Positions 34,840-44,096 of a stretch of 64,000 nt of DNA are shown piece after piece (position 1 is the stretch's first letter; every line of letters begins with the position of its first letter). Location: positions 4,464,001 through 4,528,000 of the forward strand of contig NZ_JANADR010000001.1 of the NCBI RefSeq assembly GCF_024199925.1, in the 5' to 3' direction. The notes beneath the pieces are model-generated. The model worked only from the letters and a program-made list of their open reading frames with translations. It was not told where the DNA came from and made no database searches. The stretch is from Bradyrhizobium sp. CCGUVB1N3. GTDB lineage: Bacteria > Pseudomonadota > Alphaproteobacteria > Rhizobiales > Xanthobacteraceae. The position numbers were made by a program, and so were the translations under genes.

Positions 34840-35148
34840 TTAGTAGCGCTTGCCGGTGGCCGCACCGCCCGACGTGGAATCGTCGACCTTCCCTTTATGC
34901 GTCGCGCTCCCGGTGGTGCCGACCGTGCCCTTCGTCCCCTTGGTCGACTTCATGCCCACCTTCTCGCCCGCAGCTCCCCCCTGCGCACCCAAATCCTCAT
35001 CTTCGCTGCCGGACAGGCCGCCCTGCATGGGCTTGCTTTGCACGGTGCCGCGCGTCTTGGCGTCGGTTGACGCACCTTGTGCAAGAACGGGCGTCGCAAT
35101 CAGGGCCGAGAGGGCACATGCGATCACGGAGGTCTTCACCAACTTCAT
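34840..35148 (-). CDS. Hypothetical secreted low-complexity protein
   Basis: 102 residues. Signal peptide VIACALSALIATPVLAQG; the rest is Gly/Thr/Ser/Lys-rich (KSTKGTKGTVGTTGSATHKG) and probably unstructured. ATG at 35148 follows AGGAG at a good distance; the longer ORF upstream is without support. Such small Gly/Thr-rich exported proteins are common in Bradyrhizobium; no role known. Confidence 0.7.
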   Translation of the reverse strand: MKLVKTSVIACALSALIATPVLAQGASTDAKTRGTVQSKPMQGGLSGSEDEDLGAQGGAAGEKVGMKSTKGTKGTVGTTGSATHKGKVDDSTSGGAATGKRY

Positions 35149-35443
35149 CCATTTCTCCTGGATCTTGTTTCGCGATGAACGTCCCGGCGCTTCTCCACGC
35201 CGTTCGCCAGCACCGAGCCATGTCATCGCGGAAAGAGCGCGAACGGCGCGGTGGCCATGCAATCCACCTCGTGTGGTCATCGTTGAGGGATTTCGGGGCC
35301 ATTTCGCGGAATTGATCACCGCATATGCGGCAGCTCGGAAGCCCACGACCCGCGCCGATCTCGATCTGGTATGTGGAAGCTTGGACTTAGCCCATGCATT
35401 TGCGTTCCGGCGGGGATAAACTGCGACCCTCATCGAGTGAGCC

Positions 35444-37255
35444 ATGCCCGTCCGCCAGCTTCCAGAGCAAGTCGTCAACCGCATCGCCGCCGGCGAGGTG
35501 GTCGAGCGTCCGGCGAGCGTGGTCAAGGAACTCGTCGAGAATGCGATCGATGCCGGCGCGAGCCGCATCGATGTCTTCACCGATGGCGGTGGGCGCCGCC
35601 GCATCGGCATCACCGACGACGGCAGTGGGATGACCGCGAAGGACCTGTCGCTCGCGGTCGAACGCCACGCCACCTCGAAGCTCGACGATGAAGACCTGCT
35701 GCAAATCCGCACGCTCGGGTTCCGCGGCGAGGCGCTGCCTTCGATCGGCTCTGTCGCGCGCCTCTCCATCACCACGCGCCACGCCAGTGAGCCCCATGCC
35801 TGGGCGCTGTCGGTCGAAGGCGGCGAGAAGTCCGAGATCATGCCGGCAGCGCTTGCGCATGGCACGCGCGTCGAGGTCAACGACCTCTTCTATGCGACGC
35901 CGGCACGGCTGAAATTCCTGAAGACCGACCGCACCGAGGCCGAGGCGATCCGCGAGGTGGTGCGGCGGCTGGCGATGGCGCGACCCGACATCGCCTTCAC
36001 GCTCGCCGGTGAGGAGCGCGCGCCGGTGACCTGGGCCGCAGCCCTGCCCGGCACCGCTGGCCGGCTGACGCGGCTCGGTGACATCTTGGGAGCGGAATTT
36101 CGCAGCCACGCCATCGAGATTCATGCCGAGCGCGACGGCGTCGTTGTCGCGGGTTACGCGGCTGCCCCCGCACTGACAAAGGCGAATGCGCTTGGGCAGT
36201 ATCTGTTCGTCAACGGGCGGCCCGTGCGCGACAAGCTGATCCTGGGCGCGGTGCGCGCAGCCTATTCCGACTATCTGCCACGCGATCGCCATCCGGTGCT
36301 GGCGCTGTTCGTCACGCTCGACCCGCGCGAGGTCGACGCCAACGTGCATCCCGCCAAGACCGAGGTTCGCTTCCGCAATGCGGGCCTCGTGCGTGCGCTG
36401 ATCGTGCACGGATTGAAGGAAGGTCTTGCGCGCGAGGGCCGGCGTACCGCCGCCAACAGCGGCGGCAACGCGCTGTCGTCATTCCGCCCCGCGTTCACGC
36501 CGCGCCCCGGCAACTGGGACTGGCGGCAGTCGCCATCCGCCCCGACGGCACCGCTGCCGTCCTTCGAGGGCACCGCTGCACCCGCATTCGCGGAGCGCGC
36601 GCAGGCCGCCTTCGACGTCGGCGCGCCGACCGCCGACGTGCGGATCGAGAGCCAGCCCGTCGGCGATCTCGTCGATCGCCCGCTCGGCGCTGCGCGCACG
36701 CAGATCCACGAGACCTACATCGTGTCGCAGACCCGGGACGGCCTCATCATCGTCGATCAGCACGCCGCCCATGAGCGCATCGTCTATGAGCGGCTGAAGG
36801 CATCGCTGGCGAAGAACGGCGTGCAGCGGCAGATCCTCTTGATCCCCGAGATCGTCGAGATGGACGAGGCGACGGTGGAGCGACTGCTCGCGCGCGGCGA
36901 CGAGCTGGCTTCGTTCGGTCTCGCGATCGAATCCTTCGGCCCCGGCGCCGTCGCGGTGCGCGAGACGCCGTCGCTGCTCGGAAAGACCAATGCAGGCGGC
37001 CTCTTGCGCGATCTCGCCGAGCATATGGCCGAGTGGGACGAGGCGCTGCCGCTTGAGCGCCGTCTGATGCACGTCGCCGCCACCATGGCCTGCCACGGCT
37101 CGGTGCGCGCGGGCCGCCGGCTCAGACCTGAGGAGATGAACGCACTGCTCCGCGAGATGGAGGAGACGCCGAACTCCGGCCAGTGCAATCACGGCCGGCC
37201 GACGTATGTCGAATTGAAGCTTGCGGATGTGGAGAAGCTGTTCGGGAGACGGTGA
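35444..37255 (+). CDS. mutL: DNA mismatch repair protein MutL (endonuclease type)
   Basis: 603 residues. N-terminal GHKL ATPase with ENAIDAG, DDGSGM, TLGFRGEAL and the switch region; C-terminal domain has the metal-binding nuclease motif DQHAAHERIVYE (about residue 438), so this MutL should nick DNA itself, as in bacteria without MutH. The 295 bp before it hold no gene that I can support. Confidence 0.96.
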   Translation: MPVRQLPEQVVNRIAAGEVVERPASVVKELVENAIDAGASRIDVFTDGGGRRRIGITDDGSGMTAKDLSLAVERHATSKLDDEDLLQIRTLGFRGEALPSIGSVARLSITTRHASEPHAWALSVEGGEKSEIMPAALAHGTRVEVNDLFYATPARLKFLKTDRTEAEAIREVVRRLAMARPDIAFTLAGEERAPVTWAAALPGTAGRLTRLGDILGAEFRSHAIEIHAERDGVVVAGYAAAPALTKANALGQYLFVNGRPVRDKLILGAVRAAYSDYLPRDRHPVLALFVTLDPREVDANVHPAKTEVRFRNAGLVRALIVHGLKEGLAREGRRTAANSGGNALSSFRPAFTPRPGNWDWRQSPSAPTAPLPSFEGTAAPAFAERAQAAFDVGAPTADVRIESQPVGDLVDRPLGAARTQIHETYIVSQTRDGLIIVDQHAAHERIVYERLKASLAKNGVQRQILLIPEIVEMDEATVERLLARGDELASFGLAIESFGPGAVAVRETPSLLGKTNAGGLLRDLAEHMAEWDEALPLERRLMHVAATMACHGSVRAGRRLRPEEMNALLREMEETPNSGQCNHGRPTYVELKLADVEKLFGRR

Positions 37256-37265
37256 TCTCGTAGTC

Positions 37266-37356
37266 GTAGGGTGGGCAAAGGCGCAACGCGCCGTGCCCAC
37301 CATCTTTCCATGATAGCGGTAGAAGTGGTGGGCACGCTTCGCTTTGCCCACCCTAC
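37266..37356. repeat. REPIN-like paired inverted repeat (GTAGGGTGGGC family), copy 2
   Basis: Same arms as at 2289: GTAGGGTGGGCAAAGGCGC at the left, CTTTGCCCACCCTAC at the right, centre ATCTTTCC...GTAGAAGT. Fills the convergent gap mutL-rsmD. Confidence 0.92.
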
Positions 37357-37366
37357 GACAGCGAAG

Positions 37367-37921
37367 CTATGGCAGCTTCAAAAACACGAATTCCGTGTCG
37401 TCATAGGCGCGCCGCTCCAATTCCTCGAAGCCTTCAGGCGCGGCGAATTGCGCGGCCTTCGCCTCCTCGACGACGAGCAGCGCACCGGACGTCAGCCAGC
37501 CGCCATCGCGCAATGAGGCCAACGCCATGTCTGCGAGGCCCTTGCCATAGGGCGGATCGAGGAACACCAGCGAGAACGGCTCGACCGGATGCGCGGGTCC
37601 AAGATCGGTTGCGTCGCGACGATAGACCTTCGTCACACCGCCCAAGCCCAGCGCCTCGACATTGTTACGGAGTAGCGCACGCGCCTCGGCGCCGTTGTCG
37701 ACGAACAGCGTGAATTTCGCGCCGCGCGAGGCCGCCTCGATGCCAAGCGCGCCGGTTCCGGCGAAAAGATCGAGCACGCGCGCGTCCTCAATCGGATCGT
37801 CATAGGCGTGCACGAGGATGTTGAACACGGACTCGCGTAAACGATCCGCCGTGGGACGGATGTCGCGCGAGGACGGCGAGGCGAGATTGCGCCCCTTCAA
37901 TCGTCCGCCGACGACGCGCAT
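37367..37921 (-). CDS. rsmD: 16S rRNA (guanine-966-N2)-methyltransferase
   Basis: 184 residues. N-terminus MRVVGGRLKGRNLASP, SAM-binding VLDLFAGTGALGIEAASRG, and the catalytic motif DPPYGKGLADMAL are typical of RsmD. Its start codon directly follows the rluB stop, so both are expressed together in an rRNA-modification pair. Confidence 0.95.
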   Translation of the reverse strand: MRVVGGRLKGRNLASPSSRDIRPTADRLRESVFNILVHAYDDPIEDARVLDLFAGTGALGIEAASRGAKFTLFVDNGAEARALLRNNVEALGLGGVTKVYRRDATDLGPAHPVEPFSLVFLDPPYGKGLADMALASLRDGGWLTSGALLVVEEAKAAQFAAPEGFEELERRAYDDTEFVFLKLP

Positions 37922-39964
37922 TTACTCGTCTTTCGGCCTGAGATCGCGCTTGCCGTGATAGCCGCGCTTGGGACGGCGCGGCGGGCCGTAGCCGGCAGCT
38001 TCCATCTCGTTGCGCTCGCGCGCCTCCTCGCTGCCGGTGCGCTGCACCAGCACGCGGCGGCCCTTGCGGTCGTTGATCACGGCGCGCTTCATCGGCTTCT
38101 GCTCGTGCGCAGCATCGTCGTCACGGGAGGCGGATTTCGAGGGCACATCGAACTGCGCGCCCGACTTCTCGATCACCTTGTCGCCGAGCTGCTCGCGCAG
38201 CACGCGTGACTTGATCTCGTCGACCTGGCCTTCGGGGACCTCGCCGAGCTGGAACGGGCCGTAGGACACGCGGATCAGCCGGTTCACCTCGAGCCCGAGA
38301 TGGGCGCAGACGTTGCGGACCTCGCGGTTCTTGCCTTCGCGGATTGCGAACACCAGCCAGACATTGGCGCCCTGGTCGCGCTCGAGCGTGGCATCGATCG
38401 GGCCGTATTTGACGCCCTCAACCTCGATGCCGTTCTTGAGCTCGTCGAGCTGAGCCTGCGTGACGTCGCCATGGGCGCGGACACGGTAGCGGCGGAGCCA
38501 ACCGGTGTCGGGCAATTCGAGCGTACGCGCGAGGCCGCCATCGTTGGTGAGCAGCAACAGGCCTTCGGTGTTGAAGTCGAGCCGGCCGACACTGATCAGC
38601 CGCGGCAGACCTTCCGGCAGGTTGTCGAACACGGTCGGACGCCCCTCGGGGTCGTCATGCGTCGTCATCAACCCGCGCGGCTTGTGATAGAGGAACAGCC
38701 GCGTGCGCTCGCGCGGCGGCAAAGGCTTGCCGTCGACGGCAACGACGTCGTTCTGTGTCACGTCGAGCGCGGGCGAGTTGATGACGCGGCCGTTGACGGT
38801 GACGCGCCCCTGCGTGACCATTTCCTCAGCGTCGCGGCGAGAGGCAAGCCCCGCACGCGCCAGTACCTTGGCGATGCGCTCGCCGGCCTTCTTCGGCTTC
38901 GGCTCTTCCTCACGACGCGGCCGCCGGTCGAAATCACGATCGCGCTCGCGATAGGCGCCGCGGCCGCCGAAGGCCGGACGCCTGGTGAATATCTGGCTGT
39001 CGTCCTCATTGTCACGGCGCGGCCGGTCGCCAAACCGACCTTCGCTGCGCGGATGCTCGTGCCAATCGGAACGTCCTTCCGAGCGCTGGCGCGGACGATC
39101 GAATTTCGGGCGGTCGCCGCCGCGCCCACCGCGTTCGCCATCGCTGTCGCGACGGGGCCGATCGAATTTTGGACGATCCTCGCGCGGGCGATCGAACTTG
39201 GGCCGATCAGATTTGGGCCGCTCGCGGAACGGACGATCACCCGATGCACGATCGTCGCGCGAACGCGAGAACCGCGGACGGTCCTCGCCGCCGCGGCCGC
39301 CCTCACGCTTCTGCCAAGGCTTCTCGTCGCCGCGGTCGCGGCCGCCAAAATCCTTGTCGAAATTCTTGCGCGGACGATCGCCGCGCGGTCCCGCGTCACG
39401 CTTCTGCCAGGGCTTGGAATCGCCGCGCTCGCCATGATCGCGCGGGCGGTCGTCAAAATTGCGCTTGCGATCGCCGAAATCGCGCGGACGATCCCCGCGG
39501 TCAGAGCCGCCCCGCGAAAACTTCCTTTCACCGTCGAACTTGCGTTCCGGACGCTCGCCACGCGGCGCGTAGGGTCGCTTGTCGCCAAACTTCCTGTCGC
39601 CCGACCGACCGGCAGGGCGGGAGTCGTCACGATCGAATTTCGGGCGATCGCCACGCGGCTTGAACGGGCGGTCGCCACGCGGCTTGAAGCTGCGCTCGCC
39701 GCGGTCCTCGCCACCGCGATCGTCGCGCTTGAAGCGCGGCCGGTCGCCATAGTCGCGGCGCGGTGCATCGCCGTCCTCGCGGCGGCGGAACGGGCGACTG
39801 TCGCGGTCGCCGCGGGAGGGCCGCTCGTCGCGATCGCCCTTGCCGGCAAAGCCGCGCTTGGCGAACTTCTTCTCGGGGCCGCGCGGCTTGCCGGTGCGGC
39901 CCTTAGGCGGGCCTCGATCACGCCGGCCGCGGGAATCGTTGTCTTTGTCGCTGTCGCGGGGCAT
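37922..39964 (-). CDS. rluB: Pseudouridine synthase RluB-type with long RGD-rich N-terminal tail
   Basis: 680 residues. The C-terminal half has an S4 RNA-binding domain (AGERIAKVLARAGLASRRDA, about residue 362) and the catalytic domain with the Asp in SVGRLDFNTEGLL, matching RluB/RsuA enzymes. The first 350 residues or so are Arg/Asp/Gly/Lys-rich with repeated RPKFDRPR-type units and no fold, likely a disordered RNA-binding region. Typical RluB is about 290 residues without it. Pseudouridine at position 2605 of 23S rRNA is the likely product; which U is not certain. Confidence 0.88.
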   Translation of the reverse strand: MPRDSDKDNDSRGRRDRGPPKGRTGKPRGPEKKFAKRGFAGKGDRDERPSRGDRDSRPFRRREDGDAPRRDYGDRPRFKRDDRGGEDRGERSFKPRGDRPFKPRGDRPKFDRDDSRPAGRSGDRKFGDKRPYAPRGERPERKFDGERKFSRGGSDRGDRPRDFGDRKRNFDDRPRDHGERGDSKPWQKRDAGPRGDRPRKNFDKDFGGRDRGDEKPWQKREGGRGGEDRPRFSRSRDDRASGDRPFRERPKSDRPKFDRPREDRPKFDRPRRDSDGERGGRGGDRPKFDRPRQRSEGRSDWHEHPRSEGRFGDRPRRDNEDDSQIFTRRPAFGGRGAYRERDRDFDRRPRREEEPKPKKAGERIAKVLARAGLASRRDAEEMVTQGRVTVNGRVINSPALDVTQNDVVAVDGKPLPPRERTRLFLYHKPRGLMTTHDDPEGRPTVFDNLPEGLPRLISVGRLDFNTEGLLLLTNDGGLARTLELPDTGWLRRYRVRAHGDVTQAQLDELKNGIEVEGVKYGPIDATLERDQGANVWLVFAIREGKNREVRNVCAHLGLEVNRLIRVSYGPFQLGEVPEGQVDEIKSRVLREQLGDKVIEKSGAQFDVPSKSASRDDDAAHEQKPMKRAVINDRKGRRVLVQRTGSEEARERNEMEAAGYGPPRRPKRGYHGKRDLRPKDE

Positions 39965-40082
39965 GAATAATCTCGCTTAGGGGTGGCCAGAAAGCATTGT
40001 GCGCGCTCGTTCCGAGCCGCATGCTCAGGCAAAATCGGTATCCACTCTTGCTGAAGGCGGAGCTAGTAGCAGGTTTCTGGCA

Positions 40083-40541
40083 ATGATACGAGGCATGAAA
40101 GCCCCTTCTTTCATGGATTTGGCGCTCAAAACGGCCGAAAATGCCGGAAAGTCGGGCGAAGTTCCGATCGGATGCGTCGTGGTGCGCAATTACGAGGTCA
40201 TCGCGACCGCCGCCAACCGGACGCTGACCGACCATGACCCCACGGCCCATGCCGAGATCATCGCGCTGCGCGAAGCCGCCAGGAAGATCGGCAGCGAGCG
40301 GCTGGTTGATTGCGACCTCTACGTGACGCTCGAACCCTGCACCATGTGTGCGGGCGCGATCTCCTTTGCAAGGGTCAGGCGGCTCTATTACGGCGCGGCC
40401 GACCCCAAGGGTGGCGCGGTCGAGTCCGGGGTACGGTTCTTCGCCTCCCCGACCTGCCATCACGTCCCGGATGTCTATTCCGGGGTCGGCGAAAGCGAGG
40501 CGGCGCGGCTCTTGCGCGAGTTCTTTCGGGAGCGGCGCTAG
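40083..40541 (+). CDS. tadA: tRNA-specific adenosine deaminase
   Basis: 152 residues. Zinc and catalytic residues: HAE in [11 protein letters not shown] and PCxxC in [14 protein letters not shown]. It makes inosine at position 34 of tRNA-Arg(ACG), essential in most bacteria. Start at 40083 ([10 protein letters not shown]) or 40095. Its stop codon shares the palindrome CTAG (40538-40541) with the convergent hydrolase stop. Confidence 0.93.
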   Translation: MIRGMKAPSFMDLALKTAENAGKSGEVPIGCVVVRNYEVIATAANRTLTDHDPTAHAEIIALREAARKIGSERLVDCDLYVTLEPCTMCAGAISFARVRRLYYGAADPKGGAVESGVRFFASPTCHHVPDVYSGVGESEAARLLREFFRERR

Positions 40542-41443
40542 CTCGCCAGGAAAAATTCGCGTAGCGCCTTTGCGGTCACGTCGGGGTTTTCCTCAGTGAG
40601 GAAGTGCCCGGAATCCACCGGCATACCCTCGACATTGGTCGCCCATTGCTTCCAGGTGTCGAACGGCGTGGCGGCGGCCTGGGCGACGCCGGCATTGCCC
40701 CAGAGCGCCAGCATCGGGATCGTGATCCTCTTGCCGGCCGCAAAATCGGCCTTGTCGAGCTCGTAGTCGAAATAGGCACCGGCGCGATAGTCCTCGCACA
40801 TCGCATGCACGCGGGCGGGGTCGCGGAACGGGGCGATGTAATGCTCGAGCGCGCGCTTGTCGATCGCGTCCAGCGTCTTCGACTTGGTCTGGCTCGCCAT
40901 CTTGAAGCGCAGGAAGAACTCGCCATTGCTCGCGATCAGCGTTTCCGGCAGCGGCGCGGGCTGCGCCAGGAAGGTCCAGTGATAGATCTGCAGCGCATAC
41001 TGCCGGTTCATCCGCTCCCAGTAGTCATAGGTCGGCAGGATATCGAGCACGGCGAGCCGCGACAGCCGGCCGGGATGATCGAGCGCGAGGCGATAGGAGA
41101 CGCGCCCGCCGCGGTCGTGGCCGGCGAGCGCAAAATGTACATGGCCCAGCTGCTCCATCGCCTCGACCATGCTCTTGGCCATCGCGCGTTTGCTGTAGGG
41201 CGTATGTTGCGCATCGCTGTCGGGCATGTCCGACCAGCCATAGCCCGGCAGGTCGGCGATGATCAGTGTGAAGCGGTCGGCAAGCTGCGGTGCGACGCGG
41301 TGCCACATCACATGGGTCTCGGAGAAGCCGTGCAGCAGCAGGAGCGGCGGCCCCTTGCCGCCGACACGCGCGAAGATGCGGCCCGAGGAAGTGTTGATCC
41401 ATTCGGAGGCGAAGCCGGGGTAGAGGTCGGCGAGATCGGACAT
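40538..41443 (-). CDS. Alpha/beta hydrolase, fluoroacetate (haloacetate) dehalogenase-like
   Basis: 301 residues. The nucleophile motif is [17 protein letters not shown] with Asp as in haloacetate dehalogenases, not Ser; the oxyanion part is [13 protein letters not shown], the catalytic His is in [12 protein letters not shown] and a His-Trp pair ([10 protein letters not shown], about residue 153) matches the halide pocket of fluoroacetate dehalogenases. Such enzymes hydrolyse fluoro- or chloroacetate, though close homologues can lack that activity. The ATG at 41443 is chosen; 41452 and 41533 are alternatives. Confidence 0.82.
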   Translation of the reverse strand: MSDLADLYPGFASEWINTSSGRIFARVGGKGPPLLLLHGFSETHVMWHRVAPQLADRFTLIIADLPGYGWSDMPDSDAQHTPYSKRAMAKSMVEAMEQLGHVHFALAGHDRGGRVSYRLALDHPGRLSRLAVLDILPTYDYWERMNRQYALQIYHWTFLAQPAPLPETLIASNGEFFLRFKMASQTKSKTLDAIDKRALEHYIAPFRDPARVHAMCEDYRAGAYFDYELDKADFAAGKRITIPMLALWGNAGVAQAAATPFDTWKQWATNVEGMPVDSGHFLTEENPDVTAKALREFFLAS

Positions 41444-41593
41444 GAGTTCCATCCCCTCGAACGTCTTTTCTGGCCCCCTTTTGGGAGCGGCCACGGCGCC
41501 CCAAACCAAAATGACGAAAACAACCCCATGCAAAGTAGCACGGCAGTCGCCCGCAAGCGCGCTTCCGATGCGTGCGTTCCGGAAAAATGCCAG

Positions 41594-42877
41594 TTAGATC
41601 TTGGCCTTCTCCGCCTCCACCGCCTGCCAGCCGATGTCGCGGCGGCAAAAGCCGTCCGGCCAGCGGATGCGGTCGACGGCCTGGTAGGCGCGCGCCTGCG
41701 CCTCGGTCACAGTCTTGCCGAGCGCACAGACGTTGAGCACGCGGCCGCCATTGGCGAGGATCGCGCCGTCCTTCGAAACCGTGCCGGCGTGGAAGATCTC
41801 GACGGTGTCGATCGCAGCGGCCTCGTCGAGCCCCTCGATACGCGTGCCCTTCTGGTAGTCGCCGGGATAGCCGTTCGCGGCCATCACGACGGTGAGCGCC
41901 GATTCCGGATACCAGCGCAGATCGAAGTTCTTGAGCTGCCCGTCGCAGGAGGCGAGCAGCGCCGGCACGATGTCCGACATCATGCGCAGCATCAGCACCT
42001 GGCACTCGGGGTCGCCGAAACGGACGTTGAACTCGAACAGCTTCGGGCCCTGCGTCGTCAGCATGATCCCGGCATAGAGCACACCGCTGAACGGCGTGCC
42101 GCGCTGCTTCATGCCGGCGACTGTCGGCAGGATAATTCTTGCCATGATCGCGTCGTGGATCGCCGGCGTGACCAGCGGCGTCGGCGAATAGGCGCCCATG
42201 CCGCCGGTGTTCGGGCCGACGTCATGGTCGAACACGCGCTTGTGGTCCTGCGCGGAGGCCAGCGGAATAGCGGTCTCGCCGTCGCACAGCGCAAAGAAGC
42301 TGATCTCGCGGCCCGGCAAGAACTCCTCGATCACCACCTCGGCGCCAGCCTCGCCAAACGCGCCGTCGAACATCATGGCGATGGCGTCCTCGGCCTCGCG
42401 CAGGGTCTTGGCGACCACGACGCCCTTTCCGGCGGCAAGGCCGTCGGCCTTGACCACGATCGGCGCGCCCTGGGTGTGGATGTAGGCGAGTGCGTCGGCT
42501 GCCTTGGTGAAGCGCTTGTAGGCGCCAGTGGGAATGCCGAACTCGGAGCACAGCGCCTTGGTAAAACCCTTGGAGCTTTCAAGCTGGGCGGCAGCCTTGC
42601 TCGGTCCGAACGCCTTGATGCCGGCGGCTGCGAGATCATCGACGATGCCGGCCGCAAGCGGCGTCTCCGGGCCGACCACGACGAGCTCGACAGCATTCTT
42701 CCTGCAGAACTCGATGACCGCGGCGTGGTTGGCGACATCGAGCGCCACGCACTCCGCCTCGCGGGCGATCCCGGCATTGCCCGGTGCGCACCAGAATTTG
42801 GTCACCAGAGGAGACGCCGCGATCTTCCATGCGAGAGCATGTTCGCGGCCGCCGGAACCGAGCAGGAGAATGTGCAT
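41594..42877 (-). CDS. purD: Phosphoribosylamine-glycine ligase
   Basis: 427 residues, ATP-grasp enzyme of purine synthesis (GAR synthetase). The N-terminus [22 protein letters not shown]-grasp [13 protein letters not shown] and the active-site [12 protein letters not shown] are diagnostic. The ATG at 42877 is the usual start; the ORF 42 bp longer has no support. Large composite palindromes precede it. Confidence 0.96.
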   Translation of the reverse strand: MHILLLGSGGREHALAWKIAASPLVTKFWCAPGNAGIAREAECVALDVANHAAVIEFCRKNAVELVVVGPETPLAAGIVDDLAAAGIKAFGPSKAAAQLESSKGFTKALCSEFGIPTGAYKRFTKAADALAYIHTQGAPIVVKADGLAAGKGVVVAKTLREAEDAIAMMFDGAFGEAGAEVVIEEFLPGREISFFALCDGETAIPLASAQDHKRVFDHDVGPNTGGMGAYSPTPLVTPAIHDAIMARIILPTVAGMKQRGTPFSGVLYAGIMLTTQGPKLFEFNVRFGDPECQVLMLRMMSDIVPALLASCDGQLKNFDLRWYPESALTVVMAANGYPGDYQKGTRIEGLDEAAAIDTVEIFHAGTVSKDGAILANGGRVLNVCALGKTVTEAQARAYQAVDRIRWPDGFCRRDIGWQAVEAEKAKI

Positions 42878-42961
42878 GCGAGTCTCAAAACGGGGATGTG
42901 CTGGGCGCGTCGGTCGCACGAATCCGCGCTGGCCTCAAGGGGGTGCCAGCCCCAACTCCCC

Positions 42962-43234
42962 CGTCATTCCGGGGCGGGCTTGCTCCGCTGCCGTCCCTTC
43001 TCCCCTTGCGGGAGAAGGTGGCGTAGGCGGCCTTCGGCCGCCGTCTCTAAGAGACGCCGATGCTTCGCATCGGCTACGGCGCCGGATGAGGGGTCTCCAT
43101 CCGCGGAGACAGACCCCTCACCCGAACGAGTCCGAGGCTGTCAGCGATCATGCCCTCTCCCGCAAGGGGAGAGGGGACGACAATCAGCAGCGCGATGTGC
43201 GGCAAGCCTCTCTTGGTGCGAGCCCGGAATGACG
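42962..43234. repeat. Composite nested palindromic element
   Basis: Outer arms CGTCATTCCGGG (42962) and CCCGGAATGACG (43223) of the GTCATTCCGGG family enclose a second unit with hairpins CTTCTCCC-cttgc-GGGAGAAG (42997-43017) and CCCTCTCCC-gcaag-GGGAGAGGG (about 43153). Between these lie GCGGCCTTCGGCCGC and GCCGATGCTTCGCATCGGC hairpins. It looks like one repeat that inserted into another. No gene in this 363-bp gap. Confidence 0.8.
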
Positions 43235-43240
43235 ACTTGG

Positions 43241-43540
43241 CTAGCCCTGCCTCCCCGCAATGATCTCCTGCAACGTCGCCACATGCCTTGCGAACGCGCC
43301 GCGCCCTGCGGCGGTAGCGGTGACGGTGGTCTGCGGCTTCTTGCCGACAAAGGCCTTGTCCACCGAGACGTAGCCAGCTTTGGCCAATGTTTCGATATGC
43401 GCGCCCAAATTACCGTCGGTGGCGCCGGTCAGCTTCTTGAGGCGGGAGAATTCCAGGCCTGTCGCCCCCGGCAGCGCGTTCAGCGCCGCCATGATCTTGA
43501 GCCGCAGCGGCTGGTGGATGATGTCGTCAAGCTCGGCCAT
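43241..43540 (-). CDS. Winged-helix transcriptional regulator (HTH_34-like)
   Basis: 99 residues, one winged helix: LRLKIMAALNALPGATGLEFSR, then LTGATDGNLGAHIETLAKAGYV as recognition helix, and a wing KPQTTVTATAAGRGAF. Small MarR/ArsR-like. Last gene of an operon behind a hydrolase and a membrane protein (4-bp gap), so it probably controls that operon; a double palindrome lies in front of the first gene. Confidence 0.85.
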   Translation of the reverse strand: MAELDDIIHQPLRLKIMAALNALPGATGLEFSRLKKLTGATDGNLGAHIETLAKAGYVSVDKAFVGKKPQTTVTATAAGRGAFARHVATLQEIIAGRQG

Positions 43541-43544
43541 GGCA

Positions 43545-44096
43545 TTAGCTCCGCCGCATCCAGAGGCCGCCGAGGATCAGGCCGCCGCCGTTGACGAAGG
43601 CCATCCACAGCGGAAAGGCCTCGCCGATGTAGAAATAGCCGATCAGCGTCAGCGCGGTGATACCGACTCCGATCGCGACGAAGGCGTTGCCGAACCAGAG
43701 GCCCGCCAGCGCGTAGAACAGCATGAAATAGATCGTCCAGAACGCGCCCTGTTGGCGCGGCGTAAAGTGCCCGAGCACCAGCGAGCAAAAATAGCCGAAG
43801 GCGACGAGCAGCAGGAAGGCAATGAACGTCCTGAAATTGAAGCTGCGGACGCCTGTCCTGGCCCTATTGGACGCGCTGATGGCAACCGATCCGGCGATGC
43901 CGAGAACATAGACCGCGAACCAGATGTAATAGCCCTGGCGCGGCCAGAGGAAGGTTGCGACGTTCGCCGCGAACACAAGCCCTCCCCAGAGGATCATCAT
44001 CAGGCTGGCGAGATCGTAGATCCGCGACTGCCGCACGCGCTGGACGATGTCGTCGATCTCGGCCAGTGCCTCAGAAGCCTGCTTGCTGTCGATCAT
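43545..44096 (-). CDS. Hypothetical membrane protein
   Basis: 183 residues with about five membrane helices after an amphipathic N-terminal stretch (EALAEIDDIVQRVRQSR). No family recognised. Overlaps the hydrolase gene (ATGA) and precedes the regulator. Membrane protein plus winged-helix regulator pairs of this type occur widely, often with the regulator sensing an envelope state. Confidence 0.75.
   Translation of the reverse strand: MIDSKQASEALAEIDDIVQRVRQSRIYDLASLMMILWGGLVFAANVATFLWPRQGYYIWFAVYVLGIAGSVAISASNRARTGVRSFNFRTFIAFLLLVAFGYFCSLVLGHFTPRQQGAFWTIYFMLFYALAGLWFGNAFVAIGVGITALTLIGYFYIGEAFPLWMAFVNGGGLILGGLWMRRS

Noticed and set aside
38300..39970. A 556-codon plus-strand frame opposite rluB
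   Set aside because: Its Ala/Ile/Arg/Val-rich composition results from reading the Arg/Asp/Gly-coding strand in reverse.
40604..43594. A 996-codon plus-strand frame across the hydrolase, purD and repeats
   Set aside because: Antisense shadow of two well-supported genes plus repeat DNA; no ribosome site or family.
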